Below are positions 55,155 to 63,954 of a stretch of 64,000 nt of DNA, piece after piece. Below the pieces are notes generated by a model. That model made no database searches and was not told where the DNA came from. It saw nothing but the letters and a program-made list of their open reading frames with translations. A program made the translations under genes and the position numbers. How positions within the stretch are numbered: position 1 is the first letter of the stretch; every line of letters begins with the position of its first letter. Source of the stretch: Chloroflexota bacterium (GTDB taxonomy: Bacteria > Chloroflexota > Anaerolineae > Aggregatilineales > Phototrophicaceae); contig JACRPS010000014.1 of assembly GCA_016223085.1 (NCBI GenBank), positions 137,269 to 201,268 of the forward strand, in the 5' to 3' direction.

Positions 55155-58100
55155 TTACAAAGGTTCGTCAATAGGTCGCATGTTCGACAGCGCCAGCAGG
55201 AACACAAACACGTAAGCCAAATCCTGAACATAGACGCTGTTATCAATCAGGCCATGTGCCAGCAGGTTGACCATGCTGCCGATCATGCCGACCACCACCG
55301 CCAGGAACAGCGGGTCGCGCGGACAAAAGCGGTGGAATAAGCGGCGGGCACGCCGCCAAAAGGCTATTTGCAGCATGATAAAGACCACGACGCCGAAGAA
55401 ACCGAGGCGCACCCAGAAGTCGAGGATGAAGTTGTGCGGGTGCGACAGGTCCGGCTCCTGCCAGGCATCCGGCAGAATGAAGCGCCCGCGAAAAGCGTAC
55501 AGGAACTGGTCGAGGCCGACGCCGGTTAGCGGATAATCCTGAATGAGGTGAATGGCGCTCTGCCACACGCGTAGTCGGAAGAAGTTTGTCCCGCCGCTGA
55601 AATCCAGAACGCGAGCAAAACGGGCGGATTGCAGTGACAGCACAAACGCCAGCGCGATCACCACAACCAGCGCCAGCAGCAGCCAGCGCGCGCGCCGTCG
55701 CCAGACCAGCAGTACCACCGCTCCAACCGCCGCCGGTATGCCGATAAACAGCGCGCCGACGCTCTGGCTCAGGATAACGGCAGCCGCCATGACCACCAGC
55801 GCCAGGGCGGCCAGCGCGCGGCGTGTGCGATTCAACGGCAGGACAGAGAAGGCGAGGGCAAACGGCAGGCAGCGCCCCAGGAACAGGCCGACGTTGTTGG
55901 GCGACCCGTAGACGCTGGCAAGCCGCCGCGCCCCGGCCTCTGCCGTGATGACCGCCTGCCCCTGCATGAACGTAACCAGACCAATTACAGCTACGGTAAG
56001 CCCGGCCAGTACAAGCGCATCCACCAGCCGGACGATAGCCTTACGATCAAGCGGTGTCGTGCGGAAAATAGTGTAAAACAGCGCGGGTTCCAGTATCATC
56101 ACGCGCAAATCCGTAATCGCCTGTGGGCGGTGCTGCGCCCACAGAAGTGAAACAATCCCTAAAGCAACCCAGGCGATTACAGCCCAGTCCAGCGCATTGA
56201 GGCGGCGCAGTCCAGCGGCCAGCGAGGACGGTGGAAACTGGCTGACTGCGCTCTGACGGTGGCGGCCCCAATCCGCCAGCGACCGCAGCAGCCAGGCGGC
56301 AGCCGTGACCAGCAGGATTAGCTCCGCCAGCGGAAAGGCGAAGCGGTATAACTCGACCGGGAACAGGAAAAACGGCGACCAGAACAGGGTGAGCATCAGG
56401 CCCAGGTCGAGCCGGTGGTAGACAAGGACAAACAGAACCGGCAGGGCGATGATCGTCAGGATAAGGCCGGGTTCGAGATAAAGCACGCCAGCCGTGACCA
56501 GCGCCAGGCCAAGCTGAACTGGCTCGCGTCGGAACAGATGAGGCGTACCATCACCCCAGGTGAGGAACATACCCGCCAGCAAGGCCAGGGAAGTGACGGC
56601 GCTGATGATGAGCTGGCTGGTATTGTCTAAACTGCGCAGCAGTACGCTGAAGGGAGGGAAGACCTGTTTCCGGGGGATGCGCCAGCCGGTGACGATCACC
56701 GCCGCTGCCGCAACCAGCGCCGCCAGCGCGGCAGCAGTGATCTGACGGTTGTAAGGGGCAGTCAAATCGCCCGAACTGACCGCATAGCCCGCCAGCGCCC
56801 AGCGATCCCAGCCGCGATCAGCCGTCACTGCCAGCGTGTGCGGGCCGTTGGGCAGCCCGCGCGCGACGGCAACCAGGTTGGTTTCAGGCGAACGGCTGCC
56901 GCTGGTGAGCACGATGTAGGCATTGCCGGAAGCATCTTTGGGGACGGCATTGGCCGGCTGACCGTCAATAGTTGGGTAGAGATAACCGACATAATCATCC
57001 TGTCGGAGCAGCAGCGCCACGTCCTGCCCGGTGAAGTCAAAGGCAAGCTGGCTGTCCTGCAGCCAGCCGATATCCGCGCCCATCCTGCCCAGCGTCCAGA
57101 CGCCACTGTAACGGGCGAAGGGGTTCGCCGCCGGGAACAGTCCGTTTTGAGCCGCATCCGGGTGGTCGCGCTGCGTAAGCACCTGATATAACGGGGTTTC
57201 CCGGTTGTCCTGGCCGATCAGGGCGAAGCCCCACAACGGATGATCAGGCGGCGCATCCGGCTGCCAGTGGTAGAGGATCAGCCCGCCCAGCCAGGGCCAT
57301 TCCCGTTCGGCGCGGTCTATCGCTGCCAACGTGTAGTCCACCTGCTGCTGCGCGGTTACGCTGCCCCAGATGGATGGCTGTCCGGCCCAGCCCGGTGGTA
57401 GACTGTTCCAGCCCCAACTGCTGGCCCACAACGGCTTGCGGCCATCCCCGTTTGCCACCATCACTTCGCGCAGCGCGACGATGCGGGAGAAGTTCAGCAC
57501 AGCATTATCTACGGTACGGTCATCCGGCGGCAGGTTAAAGCCATAAGGTTTGGCCGCTGCGCCATCCATGTAGGGTTGAATGCCAAGCGCGTACAGGTCA
57601 CGCAGGTAGAGGATGTCGCTGATGTTACGCGGCCCGGTTTCAACCGTTGGCGCAAGAGCAGCCAGCAGCACCTGCGCGTTTTCATCAGCGCCGTGAATGG
57701 CGGCGTAGGCTTCCTGCACCAGTGCGGCGTAGTCAGCGGGGCGTGGCTCCAGACCGCCCCAGGCAGCGGTCAGGTTTGGCTCATCCCACAGTTGGTAGTG
57801 GTCTATCATTGTGCCGTAACGGGCGGCGAAGGCGCGGGCAAAGGCGGCGAAGTCGGCGGGGTTGGACGGTGGGGCAGTGGGGTTATCCACTGCCAGCGGC
57901 GACCGCGCCCAGGCCGGCGTGTTGACCAGCACGGCCACCAGCCGCAAGCCCGGACGAGCATCCACCGCCTGGACCAGACGATCCCAGCGGTCCCAGTCAA
58001 AGCGTCCCGGCTGCGGCTCAATGGCATCCCAGGGGAAAAGCTGCCGCACCCAGGTGATGCCGGCAGCTTCCATACGGTCAAGCTGGACGGAGAGGTCGTC

Positions 58101-58289
58101 AGGAGAGTACTGCGATAATTCGGCATTTACGCCGAGGCGCGGCACACGGAACGGCAGATCGGCGCTTCGAGTCGCATCCACGTAGCCGCGCAGGTTAAAA
58201 TCACGTGTCTGTTGTGTTGCCAGCGCCGCGACCATACTGCCGACCAACGCCAGCAGCGCCACCAGACACAGCCAGAGATCGCGCTTCAT
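55155..58289 (-). CDS. Glycoside hydrolase-like domain fused to an O-antigen ligase
   Basis: 1044 residues from the ATG at 58289, which overlaps the previous stop (ATGA). An N-terminal membrane anchor (about 6-25) is followed by a clan-A-like (beta/alpha)8 domain at about 45-370: GITWVRQLFPWDAIEPQPGRFDW, then HYQLWDEPN with acid/base candidate Glu170. The second Glu expected in this fold, in a W-x-T-E-x-G-type strand, is replaced (WASSWGWN, Ser290-Ser291). A beta domain (about 390-500) leads to some 12 membrane helices with Wzy_C motifs GVGLDQF and DLSHPHNFILDFWVRLG. It is probably a ligase/polymerase with an extracytoplasmic sugar-binding module. Confidence 0.82.
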   Translation of the reverse strand: MKRDLWLCLVALLALVGSMVAALATQQTRDFNLRGYVDATRSADLPFRVPRLGVNAELSQYSPDDLSVQLDRMEAAGITWVRQLFPWDAIEPQPGRFDWDRWDRLVQAVDARPGLRLVAVLVNTPAWARSPLAVDNPTAPPSNPADFAAFARAFAARYGTMIDHYQLWDEPNLTAAWGGLEPRPADYAALVQEAYAAIHGADENAQVLLAALAPTVETGPRNISDILYLRDLYALGIQPYMDGAAAKPYGFNLPPDDRTVDNAVLNFSRIVALREVMVANGDGRKPLWASSWGWNSLPPGWAGQPSIWGSVTAQQQVDYTLAAIDRAEREWPWLGGLILYHWQPDAPPDHPLWGFALIGQDNRETPLYQVLTQRDHPDAAQNGLFPAANPFARYSGVWTLGRMGADIGWLQDSQLAFDFTGQDVALLLRQDDYVGYLYPTIDGQPANAVPKDASGNAYIVLTSGSRSPETNLVAVARGLPNGPHTLAVTADRGWDRWALAGYAVSSGDLTAPYNRQITAAALAALVAAAAVIVTGWRIPRKQVFPPFSVLLRSLDNTSQLIISAVTSLALLAGMFLTWGDGTPHLFRREPVQLGLALVTAGVLYLEPGLILTIIALPVLFVLVYHRLDLGLMLTLFWSPFFLFPVELYRFAFPLAELILLVTAAAWLLRSLADWGRHRQSAVSQFPPSSLAAGLRRLNALDWAVIAWVALGIVSLLWAQHRPQAITDLRVMILEPALFYTIFRTTPLDRKAIVRLVDALVLAGLTVAVIGLVTFMQGQAVITAEAGARRLASVYGSPNNVGLFLGRCLPFALAFSVLPLNRTRRALAALALVVMAAAVILSQSVGALFIGIPAAVGAVVLLVWRRRARWLLLALVVVIALAFVLSLQSARFARVLDFSGGTNFFRLRVWQSAIHLIQDYPLTGVGLDQFLYAFRGRFILPDAWQEPDLSHPHNFILDFWVRLGFFGVVVFIMLQIAFWRRARRLFHRFCPRDPLFLAVVVGMIGSMVNLLAHGLIDNSVYVQDLAYVFVFLLALSNMRPIDEPL

Positions 58290-59893
58290 GGCGCCCAAAC
58301 AGGGTTAGATGCGCTCCCATCCAGAGTTAGCTGGTGGGCGACAGCCGATTCCACATCCACAATCCACAGATTACCCTGATAGATCAGCGCAATCTGGCGG
58401 CCATCGGGACTCCAGACAAATTCCTGATTCTGATAGACTGACTCGCCCGCCTTGATGCCGGGTTCGTTCTCCAGCGGGAAGATGCGCCGGGCGTTGCTGC
58501 CGTCGCGGTCAGCGACGATCAGATCGTACTCGCCGTTGATGCTGTTAAACGGGTCACGGGCGCGCAGGTAGGCCAGATACCCCTGCGGAAATTCACTGCC
58601 GGGATCGGAAACCAGCGGTGAGAACTGCGGCGCGGCCCAGATGCCCACGTTCTTCATGATGCTGGCGCGCAGGCTGCCTTCCGTATCGGCGACCGCCACG
58701 TCAAACGCGGGGCTGTTTTCCGGCAGTTCGCGGCCAACGGGCGGGCCGTGTACCGTTGTAATAATCGCGGCGCTGTCTGGCGACCAGGAAACCGTTGCGC
58801 GCCAGGACCAGTCGGCGCGGGTCAGGAATACGGCGTAATTCAGCAACGGGACGTTCAGCCTGCCATTTTCCAGATCAACCAGCCCAAAGGCATCGGCCTG
58901 CACCCACGCCAGCTTTTGCCCATCCGGCGACCATTCGTAGCGGGTGCCCCACCAGGCGTAAGGACCGCCGGGGGGATTTTCCAGAATTTGCCGGACATTA
59001 AGCGATTCGCCGGTTTGCGGGTCCAGCCGCATCTGCCACAGATCGTTAAAGGCACGCCAGCCGGGGGCGGCTTCGCTGGCTTCGCCCGTGGAGTAGCTGA
59101 TGGTGTTGTCGGCACCGGGAACCCAATCGGCATACAGCACATCGCCCGGCACGAGGCTGACTGGCTCCGCATCCTGCTGGACATCGGCGATCAGCCACAA
59201 CTGATTGAAGGAGTTACCGCCATCGGCATCCGTCACTTTGCGGGTAAACAGTAGCTGGCGGCCATTCGGGGACAGCTTAAACACCCGTTTATCGAGGTCG
59301 CTGGTCGTGGTTAGCGGGCGTTTGGTGGTGCTGCTGCCGCGCATACTCCAGGCGTTACCGTTGCCAATGTACGCCAGCGTCCCGGCAATCGGCACCGGTT
59401 CGATTTCACCGGATGGGCCGACGTAGATGATTTCGTCTTTCGGCGCGAGGATTTCCGTCCGGCTGATTTCCACCCGGTCGCCCGGCACGCCGTCGTTAAT
59501 GGTCACGCGGTAACAGATTTCCAGCGTGCCGTTCTGTCCGGCCTGGCCGACCTTTTGCTCACCGGGTTTCAGCCCTTCACTCAGCAGCGTTTTTTGCTGG
59601 TAGGGGATGATACTTTGCTCACACTCGTTGGTTTCCTGCACACGGACGACGGTCACGCGCATCCCATCACTGATTTGCGTAAACGGCGGCGGGTTCACCC
59701 GGTCAAGTTCCCCCAGTTCGATATCCACTTTAGAATCGCGCAGGAATTCGCCAACGGTGACCGGCACGGAATAAGCGAAGGTGCGTTCACGTCCATCGGC
59801 GACCAGCGACACCCGAATGGTGGGTGCTTCCGGTTGGCCCTGGCACGATGCCAGCAGCAGCGCACTTAAAACGATCAGAAACAGTTTTTTCAT
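58286..59893 (-). CDS. Lipoprotein with DUF348, G5 and TolB-like propeller domains
   Basis: 535 residues. The signal peptide ends at the lipobox LLASC with Cys17. Residues about 25-66 resemble DUF348 (TFAYSVPVTVGEFLRDSKV). About 85-160 are a G5 domain (IIPYQQKTLLSEGLKPGEQKV, then ILAPKDEIIYVG). From about 180 to the end there is a WD40/PD40-type propeller with FKLSPNGRQLLFTRK and WSPDGRQIALIY blades. G5 and DUF348 occur in cell-wall-associated proteins, so peptidoglycan or glycan binding is likely. It is coupled by ATGA to the glycosidase-like/ligase gene. Confidence 0.85.
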   Translation of the reverse strand: MKKLFLIVLSALLLASCQGQPEAPTIRVSLVADGRERTFAYSVPVTVGEFLRDSKVDIELGELDRVNPPPFTQISDGMRVTVVRVQETNECEQSIIPYQQKTLLSEGLKPGEQKVGQAGQNGTLEICYRVTINDGVPGDRVEISRTEILAPKDEIIYVGPSGEIEPVPIAGTLAYIGNGNAWSMRGSSTTKRPLTTTSDLDKRVFKLSPNGRQLLFTRKVTDADGGNSFNQLWLIADVQQDAEPVSLVPGDVLYADWVPGADNTISYSTGEASEAAPGWRAFNDLWQMRLDPQTGESLNVRQILENPPGGPYAWWGTRYEWSPDGQKLAWVQADAFGLVDLENGRLNVPLLNYAVFLTRADWSWRATVSWSPDSAAIITTVHGPPVGRELPENSPAFDVAVADTEGSLRASIMKNVGIWAAPQFSPLVSDPGSEFPQGYLAYLRARDPFNSINGEYDLIVADRDGSNARRIFPLENEPGIKAGESVYQNQEFVWSPDGRQIALIYQGNLWIVDVESAVAHQLTLDGSASNPVWAP

Positions 59894-59926
59894 AACCTAC
59901 CGCAGTTATCGTTTTGCCAACAGGGA

Positions 59927-59956
59927 ACCAGGCCCACCCGTAAAGGCGGGCCTGGT
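59927..59956 (-). terminator. Hairpin after the PKD lipoprotein gene
   Basis: ACCAGGCCC (59927-59935) and GGGCCTGGT (59948-59956) pair, extended by CC/GG across one mismatch. On the minus strand the stem is followed by TTCCCTG, a weak T-tract. It lies between the PKD gene stop and the next gene's start. Confidence 0.5.
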
Positions 59957-59967
59957 GCCAGAGAGAC

Positions 59968-62900
59968 CTAACGCGGGCGGAAGTCCGGGCGATTGTCGTG
60001 CGCCGGGTTGTTGGTCAGGTTCACCGGATTCGAGCCATCAGCATTCATGACGTAGATTTCGTCGTTGCCGTCCCGGTTGGTGGTGAACACAATCTGCGAA
60101 CCATCCGGCGACCAATCCTCATTGGCGTCATCCGCATTGTTCTGGGTGAGGTTGGTCGGGTTCGAGCCATCGGCGTTCATCACATAGACTTCGAGATTGC
60201 CATCCCGGTCAGTCGTGAAGGCAATCTGGTTGCCATCCGGCGACCAGGTCGGCGCGAACTCGCGGCTGTTCGTTTCGAACGTCAGCCGTGTGACCGAACC
60301 ATCGGCGGCCATCACGTAGATTTCGTCGTTCGCATCTTCGCGGTTGGAGACAAACAGCATCCGCCCGCTGCCATCCTCGGCGATGGCCGGGCTGTGGTCG
60401 TCCGCCGGATTCTGCGTCACGTTGCGCGGGTTTGAACCGTCCGTTGACATGGCGTAGATTTCAAGATTGCCGTCCTGATCGGTGGTGTAGAAGATGGTGC
60501 TGCCATCCGGCGACCAGGCGGGCAAATCGTCGCTCACGTTGTCATTGAAGGTCAACTGGATTACGTTCGAGCCATCGGCATTCATCACGTAGATTTCGCG
60601 GTCGCCATCCCGGTCATAGGAGAACGCGATTTGCGAACCATCCGGCGACCAGGCGGCATTGTTGTCGTCGCCAGCGTTGTTGGTCAGATTGTTGACGGTG
60701 CCGTCCGGTCGCATGAGATAAAGTTCGCGGTTGCCATCGCGCAGTGATGTAAAGACGATGTCATCCGTGATCGCCTGTTTGGGCTGCTGCTCCGGCTGAT
60801 TGACCGCGATGGTCTGCACCGTCGAGTTTGAGCCGCCGGGGCCGTTTACGGTTAGCGTGACGGTGTAGGTGTTCGGGGTGTCATAGGTGTGACTCGGATT
60901 CGGTTCGCTAATTTCGGGAGAGCCATCGCCGAAGTTCCAGACGATGCCAGTGATGTCGCCCGACGACTCGTTGGTGAACTGCACCGTCAGGGGCGCATCG
61001 CCGGAAGTGGGGTTCGCGCTGAAGGCGGCAACCGGCTGGGCCGGCAGTGGCGTTTCGGTCGGCGCGGGCGCGTTGACCGTGATGGTCTGCACTGTCGAAT
61101 TCGAGCCACCGGGACCATTAACCGTCAGCGTGACGGTGTAGGTGTTCGGGGTGTCGTAGGTGTGACTCGGATTCGCCTCACCGCTTTCGGGAGAGCCGTC
61201 GCCAAAATTCCAGACGATGCCGGTGATGTCGCCCGACGACTGGTTGGTGAACTGCACCGTCAGCGGCGCGTCGCCGGAAGTGGGATTCGCGCTGAAGGCC
61301 GCAACCGGCGCAGCCGGCAGCGGCGTCTGCGTGGGCAGTGGTGCGTTGACGGTGATGGTCTGCTGCGTCGCGTTCGAACCGCCCGGGCCGTTGACGGTCA
61401 GCGTGACGGTGTACACACCGGCTGCATTGTAGACATGCGACGGGTTAGTATCACCCGTTTCCGGAGAACCGTCGCCGAAGTTCCAGACAATGCCGGTGAT
61501 GTCGCCGGACAACTGGTTGGTGAACTGGACGGTCAGCGGGGCGTCGCCCGATGTGGGGTTCGCGCTGAAGGCGGCCACGGGCGCAGCCGGCAGCGGTGTC
61601 TGCGTGGGCGGTGGTGTGTTGACGGTGATGGTCTGCTGCGTCGCGTTCGAACCGCCCGGGCCGTTAACCGTCAACGTGACCGTATACGCTCCGGCTGTGT
61701 TATACACGTGCGCTGGATTCGGTTCACCGGTTTCGGGAGAGCCATCACCGAAGTTCCAGACGATGCTGGTGATGTCGCCGGACGACTGGTTGGTGAACTG
61801 GACGGTCAGCGGCGCGTCGCCGGAAGTGGGGTTCGCGGTGAAGGCGGCGACCGGTTCGGCAGGGATGGGCGTTAGTGTTGGCGCGGGCGTATCGGTTGGC
61901 AGCGGTTGAGCCACGCGAACCTGTGCTTCAGCGTTGTCCTTGCCCCCTTCGTTGGCAACGTTCAGCCGTACAGTGTAGGTTCCGGGGTTTGTGTAGGTGT
62001 GCGCCGGGTTCACTTCGTTGGAAGTGGTGCCGTCGCCAAAGTCCCAGACATGGGTCAGATTCTGGCCGGAGGACTGGTTGGTGAACTGCACCGTTAGCGG
62101 CGCATTGCCCTCCGCCGGGTTGGGGGTAAACGCGGCATCCGGTGCAGCAATGGGCTGGGCGGCTGTAACCGTTCCCTGAGCATCGTCCGTGCCGCCGGGG
62201 CCAGTTACCGTCAATGTGACAGTATACGTTCCTGGCGTAGCATAGGTATGGCTCGGATTCTGTGTATCACTCTGCGTGCCGTCGCCAAAATCCCAGCGAT
62301 AGGACGTAATCTGCCCGGTTGACTGATTGGTGAACTGGACAGTCAGCGGCGCGTTACCGGAAGTCGGCGTTGCCACAAAACCTGCCACTGGCGCGTTGGG
62401 TTTCTGGGTGACAGTGATGATCTGCTGCGCGGTGTTCTGGCCGCCGGGGCCGACCACCGTCAGGCGAGCCGTATACGTGCCCGGATTGTTGTAGGTATGC
62501 GCCGGGTTTGCGTCGGTGCTGGTTGTGCCATCGCCAAAGTCCCAGTTAAAACTCTGCATCTGGCCGGTGGACTGGTTGATAAACTGCACCGCAAGCGGAG
62601 CATCCCCACTGGATTTATCGGTGCGGAAGGCGGCGACCGGTGGCGGAATGACCGGGTCTTCCACCGTGATTTTGCGGGTCACCGACGATGAACCGCCGGG
62701 ACCGGACACCGTCAAAATCACGTTGTAGGTGCCAACGGTGGTGAACTGGTGCGTTGGCGACTGTTCCGCACTCTGTGTGCCATCGCCGAAGTTCCAGTTA
62801 TAGGTGGTGATCTGGCCGGTGGACTGGTTCGTAAACTTCACCGTCAGCGGGGATGGGCCACTGACACGATCCTGGGTGAAGGCTGCAACCGGGGCAGAAG

Positions 62901-63774
62901 CCCCCTGGACGTTGATCTGACGCGAGACATTCGACGAACCGCCAGGGCCGGTTACGGTCAGGGTGACGTTAAACACACCCGGTGACCGGAAGGTGTAGGT
63001 GGGGTTTGGGTCGGGGCTGGTGCCGCCGTCGCCGAAGTTCCAGCTATAGCTGCTGATCTGGCCGCTGGACTGGTTGAAGAAGCGCACGACCAGCGGCGCC
63101 TGGCCGTTGGCGCGATCCTGCGTGAATGCGGCGATGGGGCGCTGGACATTGGGTGTATTGGACGGCACCGGCGTGGGCACCTGGTTCTGGATGCGAATGT
63201 TGTTCACAACCGTGTACAGGCTGCTGCCATCACGCAGGTAAACGCGCAGGCGTAACTGGTAAACCGCATCCTGAACGGCGGTGGTATTCCAGATACCCAG
63301 CAGGCCGTTTATAACGGGCGTCTGAACGATGCCGGTTGCCGGGAACCACAGATTGCCAGGATTGGGGTCCGGGCCGTATTCAAGCTGGTACTGCAAGAAC
63401 TGTGGATGGATGGCCGAACCCAGCACCTGAACCGCACCCGCGACCACATTGCCGGGGATGGGGGACAGAATGACAATGCTGATCGGCAGCGGGGTGCTGG
63501 TTGGGGCGGACGCCACCCACGTGGGCGGCAGGATGACGGTCGTCGGCGGGATTTGGCCTGGACGGGCAGTTGGGATAACAAAGCGTGTCAGCGGCAGAGT
63601 GGTCGGCAGACCAGCCGTCGGCAGCAGGGTTCGGGTTGGCTGCGCAGTGGTGGTAGCGACCTCGGTGAGCGTAATCTGCTCCTCTGGCGCGCTGGTGAGG
63701 TTACAGGCGGCGGCCAGGAATGTGATGACCAGCAACAGTAGCATCACATACCTGGGCTTCGATAATTTAGCCAT
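59968..63774 (-). CDS. Large lipoprotein with nine PKD domains and a TolB-like propeller
   Basis: 1268 residues from the ATG at 63774; an upstream start at 63807 adds 11 residues. The lipobox AAAC has Cys24. After a Pro/Thr-rich region (about 30-200) come nine PKD domains (about 220-980), each with a xFxANPTSGDAPLTVQF-type start and a WNFGDGS core. Pro/Thr linkers join domains 6-9. The rest is a six- or seven-bladed propeller with blades reading EIYVMNADGSNPTNLTQN. PKD and propeller domains mediate surface binding and adhesion, and no catalytic motif was found. PKD 6-9 are near-identical at the DNA level. Confidence 0.9.
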   Translation of the reverse strand: MAKLSKPRYVMLLLLVITFLAAACNLTSAPEEQITLTEVATTTAQPTRTLLPTAGLPTTLPLTRFVIPTARPGQIPPTTVILPPTWVASAPTSTPLPISIVILSPIPGNVVAGAVQVLGSAIHPQFLQYQLEYGPDPNPGNLWFPATGIVQTPVINGLLGIWNTTAVQDAVYQLRLRVYLRDGSSLYTVVNNIRIQNQVPTPVPSNTPNVQRPIAAFTQDRANGQAPLVVRFFNQSSGQISSYSWNFGDGGTSPDPNPTYTFRSPGVFNVTLTVTGPGGSSNVSRQINVQGASAPVAAFTQDRVSGPSPLTVKFTNQSTGQITTYNWNFGDGTQSAEQSPTHQFTTVGTYNVILTVSGPGGSSSVTRKITVEDPVIPPPVAAFRTDKSSGDAPLAVQFINQSTGQMQSFNWDFGDGTTSTDANPAHTYNNPGTYTARLTVVGPGGQNTAQQIITVTQKPNAPVAGFVATPTSGNAPLTVQFTNQSTGQITSYRWDFGDGTQSDTQNPSHTYATPGTYTVTLTVTGPGGTDDAQGTVTAAQPIAAPDAAFTPNPAEGNAPLTVQFTNQSSGQNLTHVWDFGDGTTSNEVNPAHTYTNPGTYTVRLNVANEGGKDNAEAQVRVAQPLPTDTPAPTLTPIPAEPVAAFTANPTSGDAPLTVQFTNQSSGDITSIVWNFGDGSPETGEPNPAHVYNTAGAYTVTLTVNGPGGSNATQQTITVNTPPPTQTPLPAAPVAAFSANPTSGDAPLTVQFTNQLSGDITGIVWNFGDGSPETGDTNPSHVYNAAGVYTVTLTVNGPGGSNATQQTITVNAPLPTQTPLPAAPVAAFSANPTSGDAPLTVQFTNQSSGDITGIVWNFGDGSPESGEANPSHTYDTPNTYTVTLTVNGPGGSNSTVQTITVNAPAPTETPLPAQPVAAFSANPTSGDAPLTVQFTNESSGDITGIVWNFGDGSPEISEPNPSHTYDTPNTYTVTLTVNGPGGSNSTVQTIAVNQPEQQPKQAITDDIVFTSLRDGNRELYLMRPDGTVNNLTNNAGDDNNAAWSPDGSQIAFSYDRDGDREIYVMNADGSNVIQLTFNDNVSDDLPAWSPDGSTIFYTTDQDGNLEIYAMSTDGSNPRNVTQNPADDHSPAIAEDGSGRMLFVSNREDANDEIYVMAADGSVTRLTFETNSREFAPTWSPDGNQIAFTTDRDGNLEVYVMNADGSNPTNLTQNNADDANEDWSPDGSQIVFTTNRDGNDEIYVMNADGSNPVNLTNNPAHDNRPDFRPR
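59990..60740 (-). repeat. Tandem propeller repeats, about 132-bp period
   Basis: Six or so copies of a unit encoding WSPDGSQIxFxxxRDGNxEIYVMNADGSN-type blades recur roughly every 132 bases at the 3' end of the PKD lipoprotein gene. They are less alike at the DNA level than the PKD repeats. Confidence 0.75.
60830..61900 (-). repeat. Four tandem 273-bp repeats encoding PKD domains 6-9
   Basis: Closely similar DNA recurs with a 273-base period, for example the segment starting gatgtcgcc-gacgact at 60954, 61227, 61500 and 61773. Each unit encodes one PKD domain and its linker. Older PKD units upstream in the protein are clearly diverged, so domains 6-9 are recent duplications or are kept similar by recombination. 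Confidence 0.85.
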
Positions 63775-63821
63775 AAAACGGCCTTTCTCAGGATTCCCAT
63801 AATACAAACAATACCATGCAG

Positions 63822-63827
63822 ATTATA
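63822..63827 (-). promoter_or_regulatory. TATAAT box upstream of the PKD lipoprotein gene
   Basis: A perfect minus-strand TATAAT about 48 bases before the ATG. TTGTCC lies 14 bases further upstream, too close for a standard -35, so only the -10 is convincing. Confidence 0.35.
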
Positions 63828-63878
63828 GCAGTTCTTGCGCTGGACAACCTGACGGTCAACCGGCTATTGAGCGTTAAC

Positions 63879-63907
63879 TTGTCGTCAGGTTGATGTGATG
63901 CTACACT
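63879..63907 (+). promoter_or_regulatory. Candidate promoter of the window-edge response regulator
   Basis: TTGTCG (63879-63884), a 17-base spacer and TACACT (63902-63907) lie about 48 bases before the ATG at 63955. Confidence 0.4.
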
Positions 63908-63954
63908 GATTTTTAACCAGGGTTAGCCATGATGGACATAGGAAGACGTTCCTG

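Noticed and set aside
60830-61900. Regular repeats that might suggest a CRISPR-like array
   Set aside because: The period is 273 bp, the repeats encode PKD domains in frame, and there are no short direct repeats with unique spacers.
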